Numbered from the stretch's first letter, positions 37,254 to 46,439 are shown. The stretch is 59,054 nt of DNA from Chloroflexus islandicus (GCF_001650695.1 NZ_LWQS01000051.1:1-59054), one strand, 5' to 3'. Notes: generated by a model not told the origin, from the sequence alone. Program-made: numbers and translations.

Positions 37254-37282
37254 TTGACAGCTAGCCGCGAGCGTGCTATACT
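37254..37282 (+). promoter_or_regulatory. Near-consensus promoter of tRNA-Gly
   Basis: TTGACA (37254-37259) and TATACT (37277-37282) are separated by 17 bp, an almost perfect sigma70 promoter. It begins immediately after the response regulator stop and lies 15 bases before the tRNA. Confidence 0.85.
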
Positions 37283-37297
37283 ATCACTCGCAATCAA

Positions 37298-37373
37298 GCG
37301 GGAGTAACTCAGTTGGTAGAGTGTGTGCTTCCCAAGCACAATGTCGCGGGTTCGAGTCCCGTCTCCCGCTCCA
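37298..37373 (+). tRNA. tRNA-Gly (anticodon CCC)
   Basis: Acceptor stem GCGGGAG (37298-37304) pairs with CTCCCGC (37363-37369); D stem ACTC/GAGT; anticodon stem TGTGC/GCACA with loop TTCCCAA, giving anticodon CCC for codon GGG; T arm GCGGG-TTCGAGT-CCCGT with one G-U pair. T is the discriminator base and CCA is encoded (37371-37373). All 76 bases fit the tRNA fold. Confidence 0.96.
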
Positions 37374-37378
37374 CTTCA

Positions 37379-37404
37379 ATCCCCTGACCAATTGGTCAGG
37401 GGAT
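37379..37404 (+). terminator. Terminator of tRNA-Gly
   Basis: The perfect 26-base palindrome centred on CCCCTGACCAATTGGTCAGGGG is followed by GTTCTTTTGAT. It lies six bases after the tRNA CCA end. Confidence 0.8.
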
Positions 37405-37597
37405 GTTCTTTTGATCACTCCGCACCACTCCATCCTCTGCTAACTCAGCGGCTCGCTCGCCGCATGAAAACTGCCCACAACTTCCGCGTTACCATCGCCC
37501 TTTTCGCGCAGTATTCATAGTAGAGACGACTCAATGGAAGCCAGCGCAACGGCAGCCAGCAACCACACGAAGCACAGCGGCAGAGGAGCACAACGGT

Positions 37598-38026
37598 ATG
37601 TCACAATGCATCGACGATCAACTTGGCGGTTTAACCTACGCTATTATCGGCATAGCAATGGCAGTGCATAACGAGGTTGACCCCGGCCACCGCGAAGCCG
37701 TTTACCATCGGGCGATGCACCAACAATTGTGCATGCGCGGGTTCGCATCTGAGTACGAACCCCGCCTGCCAGTCATGGATCAGCACGGGAACCTTGTCAC
37801 CGTGTACCGGCCCGATCACCGCGTTGAACACGTGCTACTCGTGGAATACAAAGCGCACTTCTACCCCTTGACCAATGACGAGATCGCGCAATGCCTGAAA
37901 TACTTCGCCGCCTCAGACTGCAACGTATGTCTCCTGTTTAACTTTGGCCGGCACAGACTCGAATGGAAACGCCTGTTTCCTCCCCAAAAGATCTTGCAAC
38001 ACCGTCATCGCCGGCCAAGATCATAA
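37598..38026 (+). CDS. GxxExxY-family protein
   Basis: A 142-residue protein with the family motif G-H-R-E-A-V-Y (G-x2-E-x2-Y) and V-E-Y-K-A, which resembles the E-x-K active core of PD-(D/E)xK nucleases. The typical Q-C-L-K-Y and L-L-F-N-F-G segments follow, and a His/Arg-rich tail is added at the C-terminus. GAGGAG precedes the ATG. The family is common in environmental bacteria and is of unknown function. It stands alone between a tRNA gene and a minisatellite, so it may have been acquired horizontally. Confidence 0.85.
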   Translation: MSQCIDDQLGGLTYAIIGIAMAVHNEVDPGHREAVYHRAMHQQLCMRGFASEYEPRLPVMDQHGNLVTVYRPDHRVEHVLLVEYKAHFYPLTNDEIAQCLKYFAASDCNVCLLFNFGRHRLEWKRLFPPQKILQHRHRRPRS

Positions 38027-38062
38027 CCTTTGTGCCGCTCATCTCCTCACAACAAAAGATGA

Positions 38063-38086
38063 CCATGCACAGCTCACTGTGCATGG
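38063..38086. terminator. Hairpin after GxxExxY gene
   Basis: Ten-base perfect arms (38063-38072, CCATGCACAG, and 38077-38086) with loop CTCA lie about 40 bases after the stop. There is no U-run, so the terminator role is moderate. Confidence 0.5.
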
Positions 38087-38096
38087 CCATCCATCA

Positions 38097-38220
38097 TTTA
38101 TTCGTTTATTCGTTATCCTATTCGTTGTCCTATTCGTTTATTCGTTATCCTATTCGTTATCCTATTCGTTGTCCTATTCGTTTATTCGTTATCCTATTCG
38201 TTGTCCGTTGTCCTATTCTA
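38097..38220. repeat. Minisatellite of mixed 8- and 12-base units
   Basis: About 124 bases made only of TTTATTCG (8) and TTATCCTATTCG or TTGTCCTATTCG (12) units, with TATTCG recurring every 8 or 12 bases. The array runs into the last codons and stop (38213-38215) of livF on the minus strand. Confidence 0.9.
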
Positions 38221-38929
38221 ACCCCAAATACGCTTTCTGCACCATTTCGTTATCGCGCAGATTGGCAGCAGTATCTTCAAGCACAATTTCGCCGCTCTGC
38301 AACACATACCCGCGATGCGCGATCGAGAGCGCCTGCAACGCATTCTGCTCCACCAACAGCACAGTGGTGCCCTGCTGATTAATCGTCTGGATAATCTCGA
38401 AAATCTGCTCAACCAGCACCGGCGCCAACCCCATCGACGGTTCGTCAAGCAGCAACACCTGCGGACGGGTCATCAAGGCGCGACCAATGGCCAGCATTTG
38501 CTGTTCACCACCTGACAACGTACCGCCTTTTTGGCTGACCCGTTCGCGCAAGCGGGGAAACAGCGTCAGCACCCGGTCAAGATCAGCCTGATACTCTGGA
38601 CTGCGCGTATTGTAGAGAAATGCCCCCATCTCAAGATTTTCCAGCACCGTTAGGCGGGGGAAAATCCGGCGCCCTTCCGGCGACTGGGCAATCCCCAATT
38701 TCACAATTTCATGGGGCGGCAAGGTGTCAATGCGCTTCCCATTAAACAATACCTGCCCTTGGCGCGGTTTAAGCAAGCCGGAAATCGTGCGCAAGGTTGT
38801 GCTCTTGCCGGCGCCATTTGAGCCGATCAGGGTGACGATCTCGCCTTTTTCGACCGTCATCGAGATGCCCTTAAGGGCATGGATCTTGCCGTAATAGGTA
38901 TGAACGTTCTGCAATTCAAGCAGGGCCAT
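38213..38929 (-). CDS. livF: Branched-chain amino-acid ABC transporter ATPase LivF
   Basis: A 238-residue ATP-binding subunit with Walker A G-S-N-G-A-G-K-S-T, the signature L-S-G-G-E-Q-Q-M-L-A-I-G and Walker B L-L-L-D-E-P-S-M-G-L. P-E-G-R-R-I-F-P is characteristic of LivF. The ATG at 38929 is preferred to one four codons upstream. It is last in the livJHMGF operon, and its 3' end lies in the minisatellite. Confidence 0.93.
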   Translation of the reverse strand: MALLELQNVHTYYGKIHALKGISMTVEKGEIVTLIGSNGAGKSTTLRTISGLLKPRQGQVLFNGKRIDTLPPHEIVKLGIAQSPEGRRIFPRLTVLENLEMGAFLYNTRSPEYQADLDRVLTLFPRLRERVSQKGGTLSGGEQQMLAIGRALMTRPQVLLLDEPSMGLAPVLVEQIFEIIQTINQQGTTVLLVEQNALQALSIAHRGYVLQSGEIVLEDTAANLRDNEMVQKAYLGLE

Positions 38930-39027
38930 GCATATCCTCAATCTTCCGTCGCAGCCATTTTACTGTATGACTGCGGCATGACAACCGCAACGATATACCG
39001 ATCCAGATCAATTGCTGACCCTCATCC

Positions 39028-39807
39028 TTATGCCGCTTGGCCAGCAGCACCCTTGCCAAGGTACGCTTCGATCACGCGCGGATTGGTGCGGATCGCCTGT
39101 ACATCGCCTTCGGCGATCTTGCTGCCATAATCGAGCACCGAAATCCGTTCGGAAATCGACATGACCAGCCGCATATCGTGCTCGATCAAGATAACCGTAA
39201 TCCCACGCTCATCACGCAAGCGCCGGATCAATTGCGTCGCTTCGGCAGTTTCGTGCGGATTCATGCCGGCAGTCGGTTCGTCGAGCAAGATAATCTTCGG
39301 ATCGCCGGCCATTGCGCGGGCAATCTCCAGCCGGCGCTGATCGCCGTACGGCAGATTCTTGGCCAATTCATCGCGCTTATCGGCAATACCGACAAAGCTG
39401 AGCAATTCGAGCGCCTTGTTCCGCGCCTTCGCCTCTTCGCGCACCATCGTCCGGCCACGGAAGATAATGCTCCAGATCGACGCATGCAAATGGACATGCA
39501 TCCCGATCAACACATTTTCCAGCACCGTCATATTGCCGAAGAGGCGAATATTCTGGAACGTGCGCCGCATGCCGAGGGCCGCAATCTGATCCGATCGCCA
39601 ACCGGTAATATCCTGCCCGGCAAAGACCACCCGACCTTTGTCGGGCTTATAAATACCGGTCAACACGTTAAAGAAGGTCGTCTTACCGGCGCCATTGGGG
39701 CCAATCACGCTCACAATACTGCCCGGTTCGACCGTAAACGTCACATCATTCACGGCCACAAGGCCGCCGAAAATCTTAGTGATATTTGTAGCTTCGAGAA
39801 GCGCCAT
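39028..39807 (-). CDS. livG: Branched-chain amino-acid ABC transporter ATPase LivG
   Basis: A 259-residue subunit with G-P-N-G-A-G-K-T-T, the signature-region sequence Y-G-D-Q-R-R-L-E-I-A-R-A and Walker B I-I-L-L-D-E-P-T-A-G-M-N-P, typical of LivG. The insertion R-T-F-Q-N-I-R-L-F is also diagnostic. It lies between livM and livF. Confidence 0.93.
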   Translation of the reverse strand: MALLEATNITKIFGGLVAVNDVTFTVEPGSIVSVIGPNGAGKTTFFNVLTGIYKPDKGRVVFAGQDITGWRSDQIAALGMRRTFQNIRLFGNMTVLENVLIGMHVHLHASIWSIIFRGRTMVREEAKARNKALELLSFVGIADKRDELAKNLPYGDQRRLEIARAMAGDPKIILLDEPTAGMNPHETAEATQLIRRLRDERGITVILIEHDMRLVMSISERISVLDYGSKIAEGDVQAIRTNPRVIEAYLGKGAAGQAA

Positions 39808-39834
39808 GCGTCATCTCCCTGAATCGGCGCCGGT

Positions 39835-41160
39835 TTATTTGGCGGCCTTATCCGCTTCCAGCTCTTCATCGGCGATCTCAACCTCGTGCTGTTCTTCGCG
39901 CCGGCGCTCATCAGGCCACAACCCTTCTGGGCGGAAAATCATCATGACCACCAGCAGCAAACCGAACAGCAGGCGTTGATACTGGGTCGGATCAAACTGG
40001 CGCGGAATCGGCGCGCCGGCCGCTTGCGCTTCGCGCAACACGGCGGCAATGCGCGGCAAGATTTGCAAATCGAGCATGGTCACGATAATCGCGCCCAACA
40101 TCGCGCCGGGGATCGACCCCATCCCGCCGAGGATCACCATGGCCAAAATATTGATCGAGCGCAACAAGTCGAAGGTCGGCGGGTTGATAAAGAGCTGCTT
40201 AGAGGCAAACACCACCCCCATCACCCCGGCGAACGACGCGCCGATCGCAAAGGCCATTAATTTCATCCGCACCCGCGGAATACCTTGGGCAACCGCCGCC
40301 ACCTCATCTTCGCGGATCGCCTCCCATGCGCGGCCAATCCGGGAATGCTTGAGCCGAGCCACGACGATTACCGTCAGCAGCACAATTATCAGCACCAAAT
40401 AATAGAAGAAGAGCTGGTACAACCGGTTATCATCGGCCACAATCCCCAGATTGCGAATTTGGTCAACGATGATCAGCGGGGGACGTTCGATCGCACGGAT
40501 ACCCTGCGATCCATTCGTGATGTTGATCGGGCGGTCGAGGTTATTCGCCACCACCCGGATCACCTCGCCGAAACCGAGCGTCACGATCGCTAGATAGTCG
40601 CCGCGCAAGCGCAACACCGGCAACCCAAGCAACACACCGGTAATCAGACCTAGAATGAGACCGATGATGAGGAAGGGGTAGAACATCACTGGATCAACCG
40701 GGCCCCACGCCGGATTAATCTCAGAGATCTGGGGAGTGCTAAAGATACCCCACGCATACGCACCGACCGCGAAGAAGGCCACATAGCCAAGGTCGAGCAG
40801 GCCGGCAAAACCCACCACCACATTCAACCCCAAAGCCAGCGCGGTAAAGATGCCCGCCTGCGTCGCAACATCGATGTAAAACGGGTTCAGGGTGCCAAAG
40901 TAGGGCAATACCACGCCGAGCGCAACCACCCCCAAGACCACCTTGAACCAACCCGCCACCCGCGAGCGGTAGGCAACCAACATCGACAGCATAAAGAGCA
41001 CAAAGACGATGTCGGTGCTCAACTCGGTGCGGGGATTGGTCAAGAGCAACACCGAACAGGCCAGCACATAGAGGGCCAAAAACCCATACGCCGCCGGCCC
41101 GCTGCTCAGAGGCGCAGTCACCCGTTGCCAGAGGCTTTGCGACGAAGTGCTCGTAGTCAT
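39835..41160 (-). CDS. livM: Branched-chain amino-acid ABC permease LivM
   Basis: A 441-residue permease with about ten membrane segments. The G-L-N-V-V-V-G-F-A-G-L-L-D-L-G-Y-V-A-F-F signature and R-G-D-Y-L-A-I-V-T-L-G-F-G-E are typical of LivM, and the EAA-like cytoplasmic loop A-W-E-A-I-R-E-D-E-V-A-A-V-A-Q-G is present. The C-terminus has a charged Glu-rich tail. It starts three bases after livH. Confidence 0.93.
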   Translation of the reverse strand: MTTSTSSQSLWQRVTAPLSSGPAAYGFLALYVLACSVLLLTNPRTELSTDIVFVLFMLSMLVAYRSRVAGWFKVVLGVVALGVVLPYFGTLNPFYIDVATQAGIFTALALGLNVVVGFAGLLDLGYVAFFAVGAYAWGIFSTPQISEINPAWGPVDPVMFYPFLIIGLILGLITGVLLGLPVLRLRGDYLAIVTLGFGEVIRVVANNLDRPINITNGSQGIRAIERPPLIIVDQIRNLGIVADDNRLYQLFFYYLVLIIVLLTVIVVARLKHSRIGRAWEAIREDEVAAVAQGIPRVRMKLMAFAIGASFAGVMGVVFASKQLFINPPTFDLLRSINILAMVILGGMGSIPGAMLGAIIVTMLDLQILPRIAAVLREAQAAGAPIPRQFDPTQYQRLLFGLLLVVMMIFRPEGLWPDERRREEQHEVEIADEELEADKAAK

Positions 41161-41163
41161 AAG

Positions 41164-42330
41164 CTACACCTTCTGCGTGGTCGCCTCACCGAGCAGACCG
41201 GAAGGCCGGAAGATCAAGAGCAAGATCAAAATGCTAAACGCGGCCACATCGGCATAGGCTGCGCCAGAGAAGTTGCCGGCGGTGAAAATTGACAAATAGG
41301 CCGCCACAAACGCCTCAAGGAAGCCAAGCACAACCCCGCCGACCATTGCGCCGGTGATGTTGCCGATCCCGCCCAACACGGCGGCAGTAAACGCCTTGAG
41401 GCCGGGGATCAATCCCATATACGGATTCACCGTCCCGATGCGCAAGCCAAACAGCGCGCCAGCCGCACCGCCCAAGGCGCCACCGATCAAGAAGGTCAGC
41501 GCAATAATCCGGTTAACGTCAATCCCCATGAGGCTCGCCGTCGGCATATCTTGCGCCGTGGCCCGGATCGCCTTGCCCAGCTTAGTGGCATTAACCACAT
41601 AATTCAGCACGACCAGCATAATGGTCGCGGCCACAATAAAGATCAAGTCGCGCGGGATCAGGATCACCGGCACGCTGCGCTCACCGACTTCCATCGTAAA
41701 CAGTTGAATTGGCTGGCCAAAATTCGGGGTCTGGTAGCGGGCATTAAACCCCAGCGGCGTGCTGGTCATCACCAAGCGGGCAAGGTCTTGCAAAATCAGC
41801 GACATCCCGATCGCCGAAATCAACGGCACCAACCGCGGCGCATTACGCAACGGACGGTAGGCAATTCGTTCCACCGTCACCGCCAGTATGCCGCAAAATG
41901 CCATCGCCACTAATATGACCAGCAACACGAAGACCAGTGGCGGAACACTCTCCAGCGTACCGGCGCTCACGAGCAAAAAGCTCACGGTGGCGCCAACCAC
42001 GCCGCCGATCATAAAGATTTCACCGTGGGCGAAATTGATAAACTCAAGCACGCCGTAGACCATCGTATAGCCAAGCGCGATGGTGGCGAAGAGAAACCCG
42101 CGCACCAAGCCGTCAATAATGACCTGCGGCAGAATGATGAGAACCCGCTGCATCATATCGGGCTGGGCGGGAGAAAGGATCAGGGCGAGCACAACGACGA
42201 TCAGCGAGAGACTGGCGGCGCTTCCGACAATGAATGCCAGCAACTGACCGACCGGGCCAAACACAACCCCAAGCACTTCACCGAGCGAGCGGCGAGCAGT
42301 CGTGGGGGCAACCGTTGCATCGACAGCCAT
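41164..42330 (-). CDS. livH: Branched-chain amino-acid ABC permease LivH
   Basis: The ATG at 42330 has GGAG seven bases upstream, and 23 residues of a longer frame are left out. The 388-residue permease has a longer N-terminal region than usual, with two extra hydrophobic segments before the LivH core (G-L-V-R-G-F-L-F-A-T-I-A-L-G-Y-T-M-V-Y-G). It ends in I-F-R-P-S-G-L-L-G, as LivH proteins do. Confidence 0.92.
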   Translation of the reverse strand: MAVDATVAPTTARRSLGEVLGVVFGPVGQLLAFIVGSAASLSLIVVVLALILSPAQPDMMQRVLIILPQVIIDGLVRGFLFATIALGYTMVYGVLEFINFAHGEIFMIGGVVGATVSFLLVSAGTLESVPPLVFVLLVILVAMAFCGILAVTVERIAYRPLRNAPRLVPLISAIGMSLILQDLARLVMTSTPLGFNARYQTPNFGQPIQLFTMEVGERSVPVILIPRDLIFIVAATIMLVVLNYVVNATKLGKAIRATAQDMPTASLMGIDVNRIIALTFLIGGALGGAAGALFGLRIGTVNPYMGLIPGLKAFTAAVLGGIGNITGAMVGGVVLGFLEAFVAAYLSIFTAGNFSGAAYADVAAFSILILLLIFRPSGLLGEATTQKV

Positions 42331-42408
42331 GCATGCTCCGAACAAAGTAGTGGGCACATACGCGAGAGGGTAGCTCTCGCGTATGTGCGGTACGGACAAC
42401 CGATCGCC

Positions 42409-44838
42409 TTATTGCGGCGGCGCAATCTCCAGCCGGCTGATCAACTCGTTCTTGTTCCAATCAGCCGCGTTGACACGCAACACAAAGTAGGTTGCAGAGG
42501 TCGGGTCACCCTTGGCGTTGAACTTGAACGTACCGGTAATACCGGGGAAGGGCGGCAGGTTGCGGATCGCCTCGAGCACCTGCGCGCGGGTCGGCTTGCC
42601 GCCAGCGGTTATGGCCGCCGACAGAATGCCAGCCGCGCAGATATTCGCGGCATCGAAGGCCTGCGCCGAGAAGGGCGGCGCGCCTTCGCCATACGCGGCC
42701 TGATAGTCGGTCGCATACTTCGCCGCCTTGGGGAACTGGCTCACCGGCGCGGCCACCGAGGTGTAGAACATCTTATCCACCGCGTTGCCAGCCAGCTTCA
42801 CCAGCTCGTCCGAATCAAGACCGTCAGGGCCCATGAACTGGGCGGTGATGCCGCGATCGCGGGCCTGCCGGAAGAGCGGGCCAGCCTGATCGTAGATGCC
42901 GCCGAAGAAGATCAGGTCGGGGTTAGCCGCCAAGATCGGGGTCAGAATGGCCGAGAAGTCACTCTTCTCTTCGGTGCCCTCGAAACCAAGCACTTGCAAA
43001 CCGTTGGCCTCAGCCGCCTTGCGGAAGAACTCCGCCACACCCTGCCCGTAGGCAGTGGTGTCGTGGATGATGTAGACCGACTTGACCTTCAGCTCTTCGC
43101 GGGCGAACTTCTCGGCCACCGAGCCTTGCACGTCGTCGCGACCGACCACGCGGAAGGCCACTTCGTAGCCGCCCTCGGTGATGTTCGGGTTGGTGTTGGC
43201 CGGCGAGACCATCGGCAGGCGGGCATTCTTGTAGTCGGGCAGCGAGGCCAGCGCCACACCCGAATTCAGGTGCCCAACCACACAGAGGATGTCCTGATCC
43301 GAGACGATATTCTTGGCGTTAGCCGAACCCACCTCCGGCTTCGCCTGATCATCGAACGGCACGACCTCGAACTTCACGCCCAGCGGCGCCAATTGCGCAT
43401 TGAGCTGCTCGACCGCCAGCTCAACCGCGTTCTTCATACCGGTGCCGAGCGCCGCTTGGCCACCCGACAGCGGGCCTTGGGTCGCAATCTTGACGGTGCC
43501 GAGCCGGCTAGCTACTGGACCCAACTGGGCCGCCAGCGCCGCCAGATCGAACTCAGCCGCGCCACCGGTCGCAGCCTCGCCGGGAGGCGCAATCTCAAGC
43601 CGGGTCACCAGCTTGTTGTCGTTCCAATTCGCCGCATTCACCTGCAACACGAAGTAGGTCGCCGGGTTGGGGTCACCCTTCGCGCTAAAGGTGTAGGTGC
43701 CGGTAATGCCCTTGTACGACTTCAAGCCCTTGACCGCGGCCAGCACTTGCTCGCGGGTCGGCTTGCCGCCAGCCGCCTTCGCCGCATCGGCGATCGCGGT
43801 CAGACAGATGCCGGCAGCATCATACGCCTGCGCCGAGAAGGCCGGCGCCGGGCTGCCGTAGGCCGCCTGATAATCCTGCGCATACTTCGCCGCATCGGGG
43901 AACTGGCTCACCGGAGCGGCCACCGTGGTGTAGTACATCTTGTCCACGGCATCGCCAGCCAGCTTCACCAGATCTTCGGCCTCAAGACCGTCGGGGCCCA
44001 TGAACTGGGCGGTGATGCCGCGGTCGCGGGCCTGCCGGAAGAGCGGGCCAGCCTGATCGTAGATGCCGCCGAAGAAGATCAGGTCGGGGTTAGCCGCCAA
44101 GATCGGGGTCAGAATGGCCGAGAAGTCACTCTTCTCTTCGGTGCCCTCGAAGCCGAGCACCTGCAAGCCATTGGCGATGGCCGACTGGCGGAAGAACTCA
44201 GCCACGCCCTGACCGTAGGCAGTGGTGTCATGGATGATGTAGACCGACTTAACCTTCAGCTCTTCGCGGGCGAACTTCTCGGCCACCGCACCCTGCACAT
44301 CGTCGCGACCGACCACGCGGAAGGCCACTTCATAGCCGCCCTCGGTGATGTTCGGGTTGGTGTTGGCCGGCGAAATCATCGGCAGGCGGGCATTCTTGTA
44401 GTCGGGCAGCGAGGCCAGCGCCACACCCGAATTGAGGTGCCCAACCAAGCAGAGGATGTCCTGATCCGACACGATATTCTTGGCGTTGGCCGAACCAACT
44501 TCCGGCTTCGCCTGATCGTCGAACGGCACCAGTTCCACCTTAAAGCCGAGCGCCTCCAGCGGGCCGGCCAACTGCCGCACCGCCAGCTCAGCGCCATTCT
44601 TGATACCGGTGCCAAGCGCCGCTTGGCCGCCCGACAACGGGCTTTGGGTGGCAATCTTGATCACCTGAGCGGGGGCTGCGGTCGTCGGGGCCGGGGCTGC
44701 CGTCGGCGCCGGGGCCGCGGTCGCCTGCGTCGCCGGCTGCGGCGTCGCCGTGGGCTGGGCCTGCTGGCCGCCGCCACACGCGGCGAGCATCGAGGCCAGC
44801 ATACCGACCAGCAACAAGAGACTGATCGAACGCTTCAT
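42409..44838 (-). CDS. Branched-chain amino-acid binding lipoprotein with two tandem binding domains
   Basis: The ATG at 44838 follows AAGGAG and begins a lipoprotein signal (M-K-R-S-I-S, hydrophobic core, lipobox L-A-A-C-G-G-G), then an Ala/Pro/Thr linker. Two LivJ/LivK-type periplasmic binding domains of about 380 residues follow in one 809-residue chain, joined by a linker with G-E-A-A-T-G-G-A-A-E-F. Both contain G-P-L-S-G-G-Q-A-A-L-G-T-G or its S-P-L variant, D-D-Q-A-K-P-E-V and Y-G-Q-G-V-A-E-F-F. The two halves are nearly identical in long stretches of DNA. A single-domain protein would be about 400 residues. Confidence 0.92.
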   Translation of the reverse strand: MKRSISLLLLVGMLASMLAACGGGQQAQPTATPQPATQATAAPAPTAAPAPTTAAPAQVIKIATQSPLSGGQAALGTGIKNGAELAVRQLAGPLEALGFKVELVPFDDQAKPEVGSANAKNIVSDQDILCLVGHLNSGVALASLPDYKNARLPMISPANTNPNITEGGYEVAFRVVGRDDVQGAVAEKFAREELKVKSVYIIHDTTAYGQGVAEFFRQSAIANGLQVLGFEGTEEKSDFSAILTPILAANPDLIFFGGIYDQAGPLFRQARDRGITAQFMGPDGLEAEDLVKLAGDAVDKMYYTTVAAPVSQFPDAAKYAQDYQAAYGSPAPAFSAQAYDAAGICLTAIADAAKAAGGKPTREQVLAAVKGLKSYKGITGTYTFSAKGDPNPATYFVLQVNAANWNDNKLVTRLEIAPPGEAATGGAAEFDLAALAAQLGPVASRLGTVKIATQGPLSGGQAALGTGMKNAVELAVEQLNAQLAPLGVKFEVVPFDDQAKPEVGSANAKNIVSDQDILCVVGHLNSGVALASLPDYKNARLPMVSPANTNPNITEGGYEVAFRVVGRDDVQGSVAEKFAREELKVKSVYIIHDTTAYGQGVAEFFRKAAEANGLQVLGFEGTEEKSDFSAILTPILAANPDLIFFGGIYDQAGPLFRQARDRGITAQFMGPDGLDSDELVKLAGNAVDKMFYTSVAAPVSQFPKAAKYATDYQAAYGEGAPPFSAQAFDAANICAAGILSAAITAGGKPTRAQVLEAIRNLPPFPGITGTFKFNAKGDPTSATYFVLRVNAADWNKNELISRLEIAPPQ

Positions 44839-44983
44839 AACCGATTTCTCCTTGACTTCAAACCGGTAATCTGCCGTCTCCTGCGGTTGTCTGAACGTAA
44901 CGCAACGGTGCTGAATCGTGAGCGAGTCAGCGTGACGCATCATTGCGTTGCGAACAGTTAACCACAATGGATGACAGTAGGCG

Positions 44984-45012
44984 AATATACGCGATCCGTG
45001 CCAGTTTGTCAA
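44984..45012 (-). promoter_or_regulatory. Promoter of the Liv operon
   Basis: On the minus strand TTGACA (45012-45007) and TATATT (44989-44984) are separated by 17 bp. The leader to the ATG at 44838 would be about 140 bases long. Confidence 0.78.
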
Positions 45013-45034
45013 GCTTGCCGGCTAAAGCTACAAT
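45006..45034 (+). promoter_or_regulatory. Divergent promoter for the 45.1-kb gene
   Basis: TTGTCA (45006-45011) and TACAAT (45029-45034) are separated by 17 bp on the plus strand. The -35 box overlaps the -35 box of the minus-strand Liv promoter by five bases. Confidence 0.7.
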
Positions 45035-45123
45035 AAGGGGAGTATGATGCGGGCCATTCCCCCGGTTGGGGCAAGGCATAGGCGGCTCTTGCCGGGGGCA
45101 GCCAATATAAAGAGACGGCGGAG

Positions 45124-45708
45124 ATGCACGACGACGCACCGCCCATTCCGTTTTGGGCAATTGGTCTTTTGGGCGCCATCTTTCTGATCGGTATTAGTAT
45201 CTTTATGCAGCAATCTCGATCAGCGGCCTTGATCGAGCAATTCGCCCGCCAACCGACGCCGGCGCTGCCCTTGCCCGCGCTCCCGCAACTCGAGGTGCAG
45301 AATCTGGCGCCGGAAGCGCAGGCAGCGGCCCGCGCCATTTGGCAACAGATCGCAACCGGCAATCGCAGCCAGCCGATCGACCCGGTCGCAAGCAGCCAGC
45401 GGGTGCGGGTAGCGATTGACGTGATCGAACCGACCGCCGATGGGGTGCGGATTAAGGGGACGGTGACGAATCTGACCACTGCCGATCTGCTGGTGCCGAT
45501 CAGTGCGTTTGAGCTGCGCGACAGCACTGGCGAGAGCTACCGCTCACCCAGCTCGACGATGGCCAGCTTGCCGCCGGGTGGTTCGACGCCGCTAGAGTTG
45601 AGCGTGCCATTGCCGGAAGGGCGCGGCTTGTTGTTGATCACCCATTTGCCGCCCGACCCGCCGATCGAGCAACGCTTGCTGATCGATGTGCGAGGAGCGC
45701 GACCATGA
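45124..45708 (+). CDS. Membrane-anchored protein with Ig-like domain (DUF4352-like)
   Basis: A 194-residue protein with one N-terminal transmembrane segment (about 8-28), a Pro/Ala linker, and an extracytoplasmic beta domain (about 95-185) with G-T-V-T-N-L-T and L-P-P-G-G-S, resembling the DUF4352/telobox-like Ig folds. GGCGGAG precedes the ATG. Its end overlaps yggS by four bases, so they are co-translated. The function is unknown. Confidence 0.72.
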   Translation: MHDDAPPIPFWAIGLLGAIFLIGISIFMQQSRSAALIEQFARQPTPALPLPALPQLEVQNLAPEAQAAARAIWQQIATGNRSQPIDPVASSQRVRVAIDVIEPTADGVRIKGTVTNLTTADLLVPISAFELRDSTGESYRSPSSTMASLPPGGSTPLELSVPLPEGRGLLLITHLPPDPPIEQRLLIDVRGARP

Positions 45709-46439
45709 ACACCGAGTTGAGCCAACGACTGGCTGCGGTGCAAGCCCAGATTGCCGCCGCCGCAGCGGCTGCCGGACGCAGCGCAGCGGACGTGCAACTG
45801 ATTGCGGTCAGCAAGACCCATCCGCCAGCGGTGGTAGCGGCAGCGGTAGCCGCCGGCGTGACCGATCTGGGGGAAAATCGGGTGCAAGAAGCGCACCAAA
45901 AGATCAGCGCGTTGCAGACTCTGCGCCCACGGCCACGCTGGCATCTGATCGGCCACCTTCAGCGCAATAAAGCCAAGCTGGCCGTCGAACTGTTCGATCT
46001 CATCCATTCCGTTGACAGTCTGCGGCTCGCCGAGACGCTCGACCGGCATGCCCGCGAGCGTGACCGGCGGTTGCCGATTCTGTTGCAGATCAATGTCAGC
46101 GGCGAAGCGAGTAAAGAAGGGTTTTGGGCGCCGGGAGGGCTGAAGAATAGCGACGCCTATAGCGCGTTGCTGCGCGATATTGAAGGTATCTTGGCGTTGC
46201 CGGCGCTTGAGGTACGCGGCCTGATGACGATCGCGCCGATTGTGGCCCATCCTGATGAAGCGCGGCCCTTCTTTGCCGCGTTGCGCGAACTGCGCGACGA
46301 TCTGGCCCGCCGCTACCCGCAAGCCACGTGGCGCGAATTGTCAATGGGAATGAGCGATGATTTGGCGGCAGCGATCGCCGAAGGGGCGACCATGGTGCGG
46401 ATCGGGCGCGCGATCTTTGGCGAGCGGCAAGCGGGATGA
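45705..46439 (+). CDS. yggS: PLP homeostasis protein YggS (PLPHP)
   Basis: A 244-residue alanine-racemase-N-fold protein that buffers pyridoxal phosphate. The PLP Lys is in A-V-S-K-T-H-P, then [18 protein letters not shown] and the C-terminal L-S-M-G-M-S-D-D. All match YggS/PROSC. It has no racemase C-domain. Confidence 0.93.
   Translation: MNTELSQRLAAVQAQIAAAAAAAGRSAADVQLIAVSKTHPPAVVAAAVAAGVTDLGENRVQEAHQKISALQTLRPRPRWHLIGHLQRNKAKLAVELFDLIHSVDSLRLAETLDRHARERDRRLPILLQINVSGEASKEGFWAPGGLKNSDAYSALLRDIEGILALPALEVRGLMTIAPIVAHPDEARPFFAALRELRDDLARRYPQATWRELSMGMSDDLAAAIAEGATMVRIGRAIFGERQAG

Noticed and set aside
38097-38220. CRISPR array
   Set aside because: Units of 8 and 12 bases have no unique spacers and no cas genes are near; it is a minisatellite.
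42025-44961. A 978-codon open frame on the plus strand opposite the Liv binding protein
   Set aside because: It mirrors the codon bias of the minus-strand gene and has no recognisable domain; the repeated protein pattern simply reflects the tandem duplication of the real gene.
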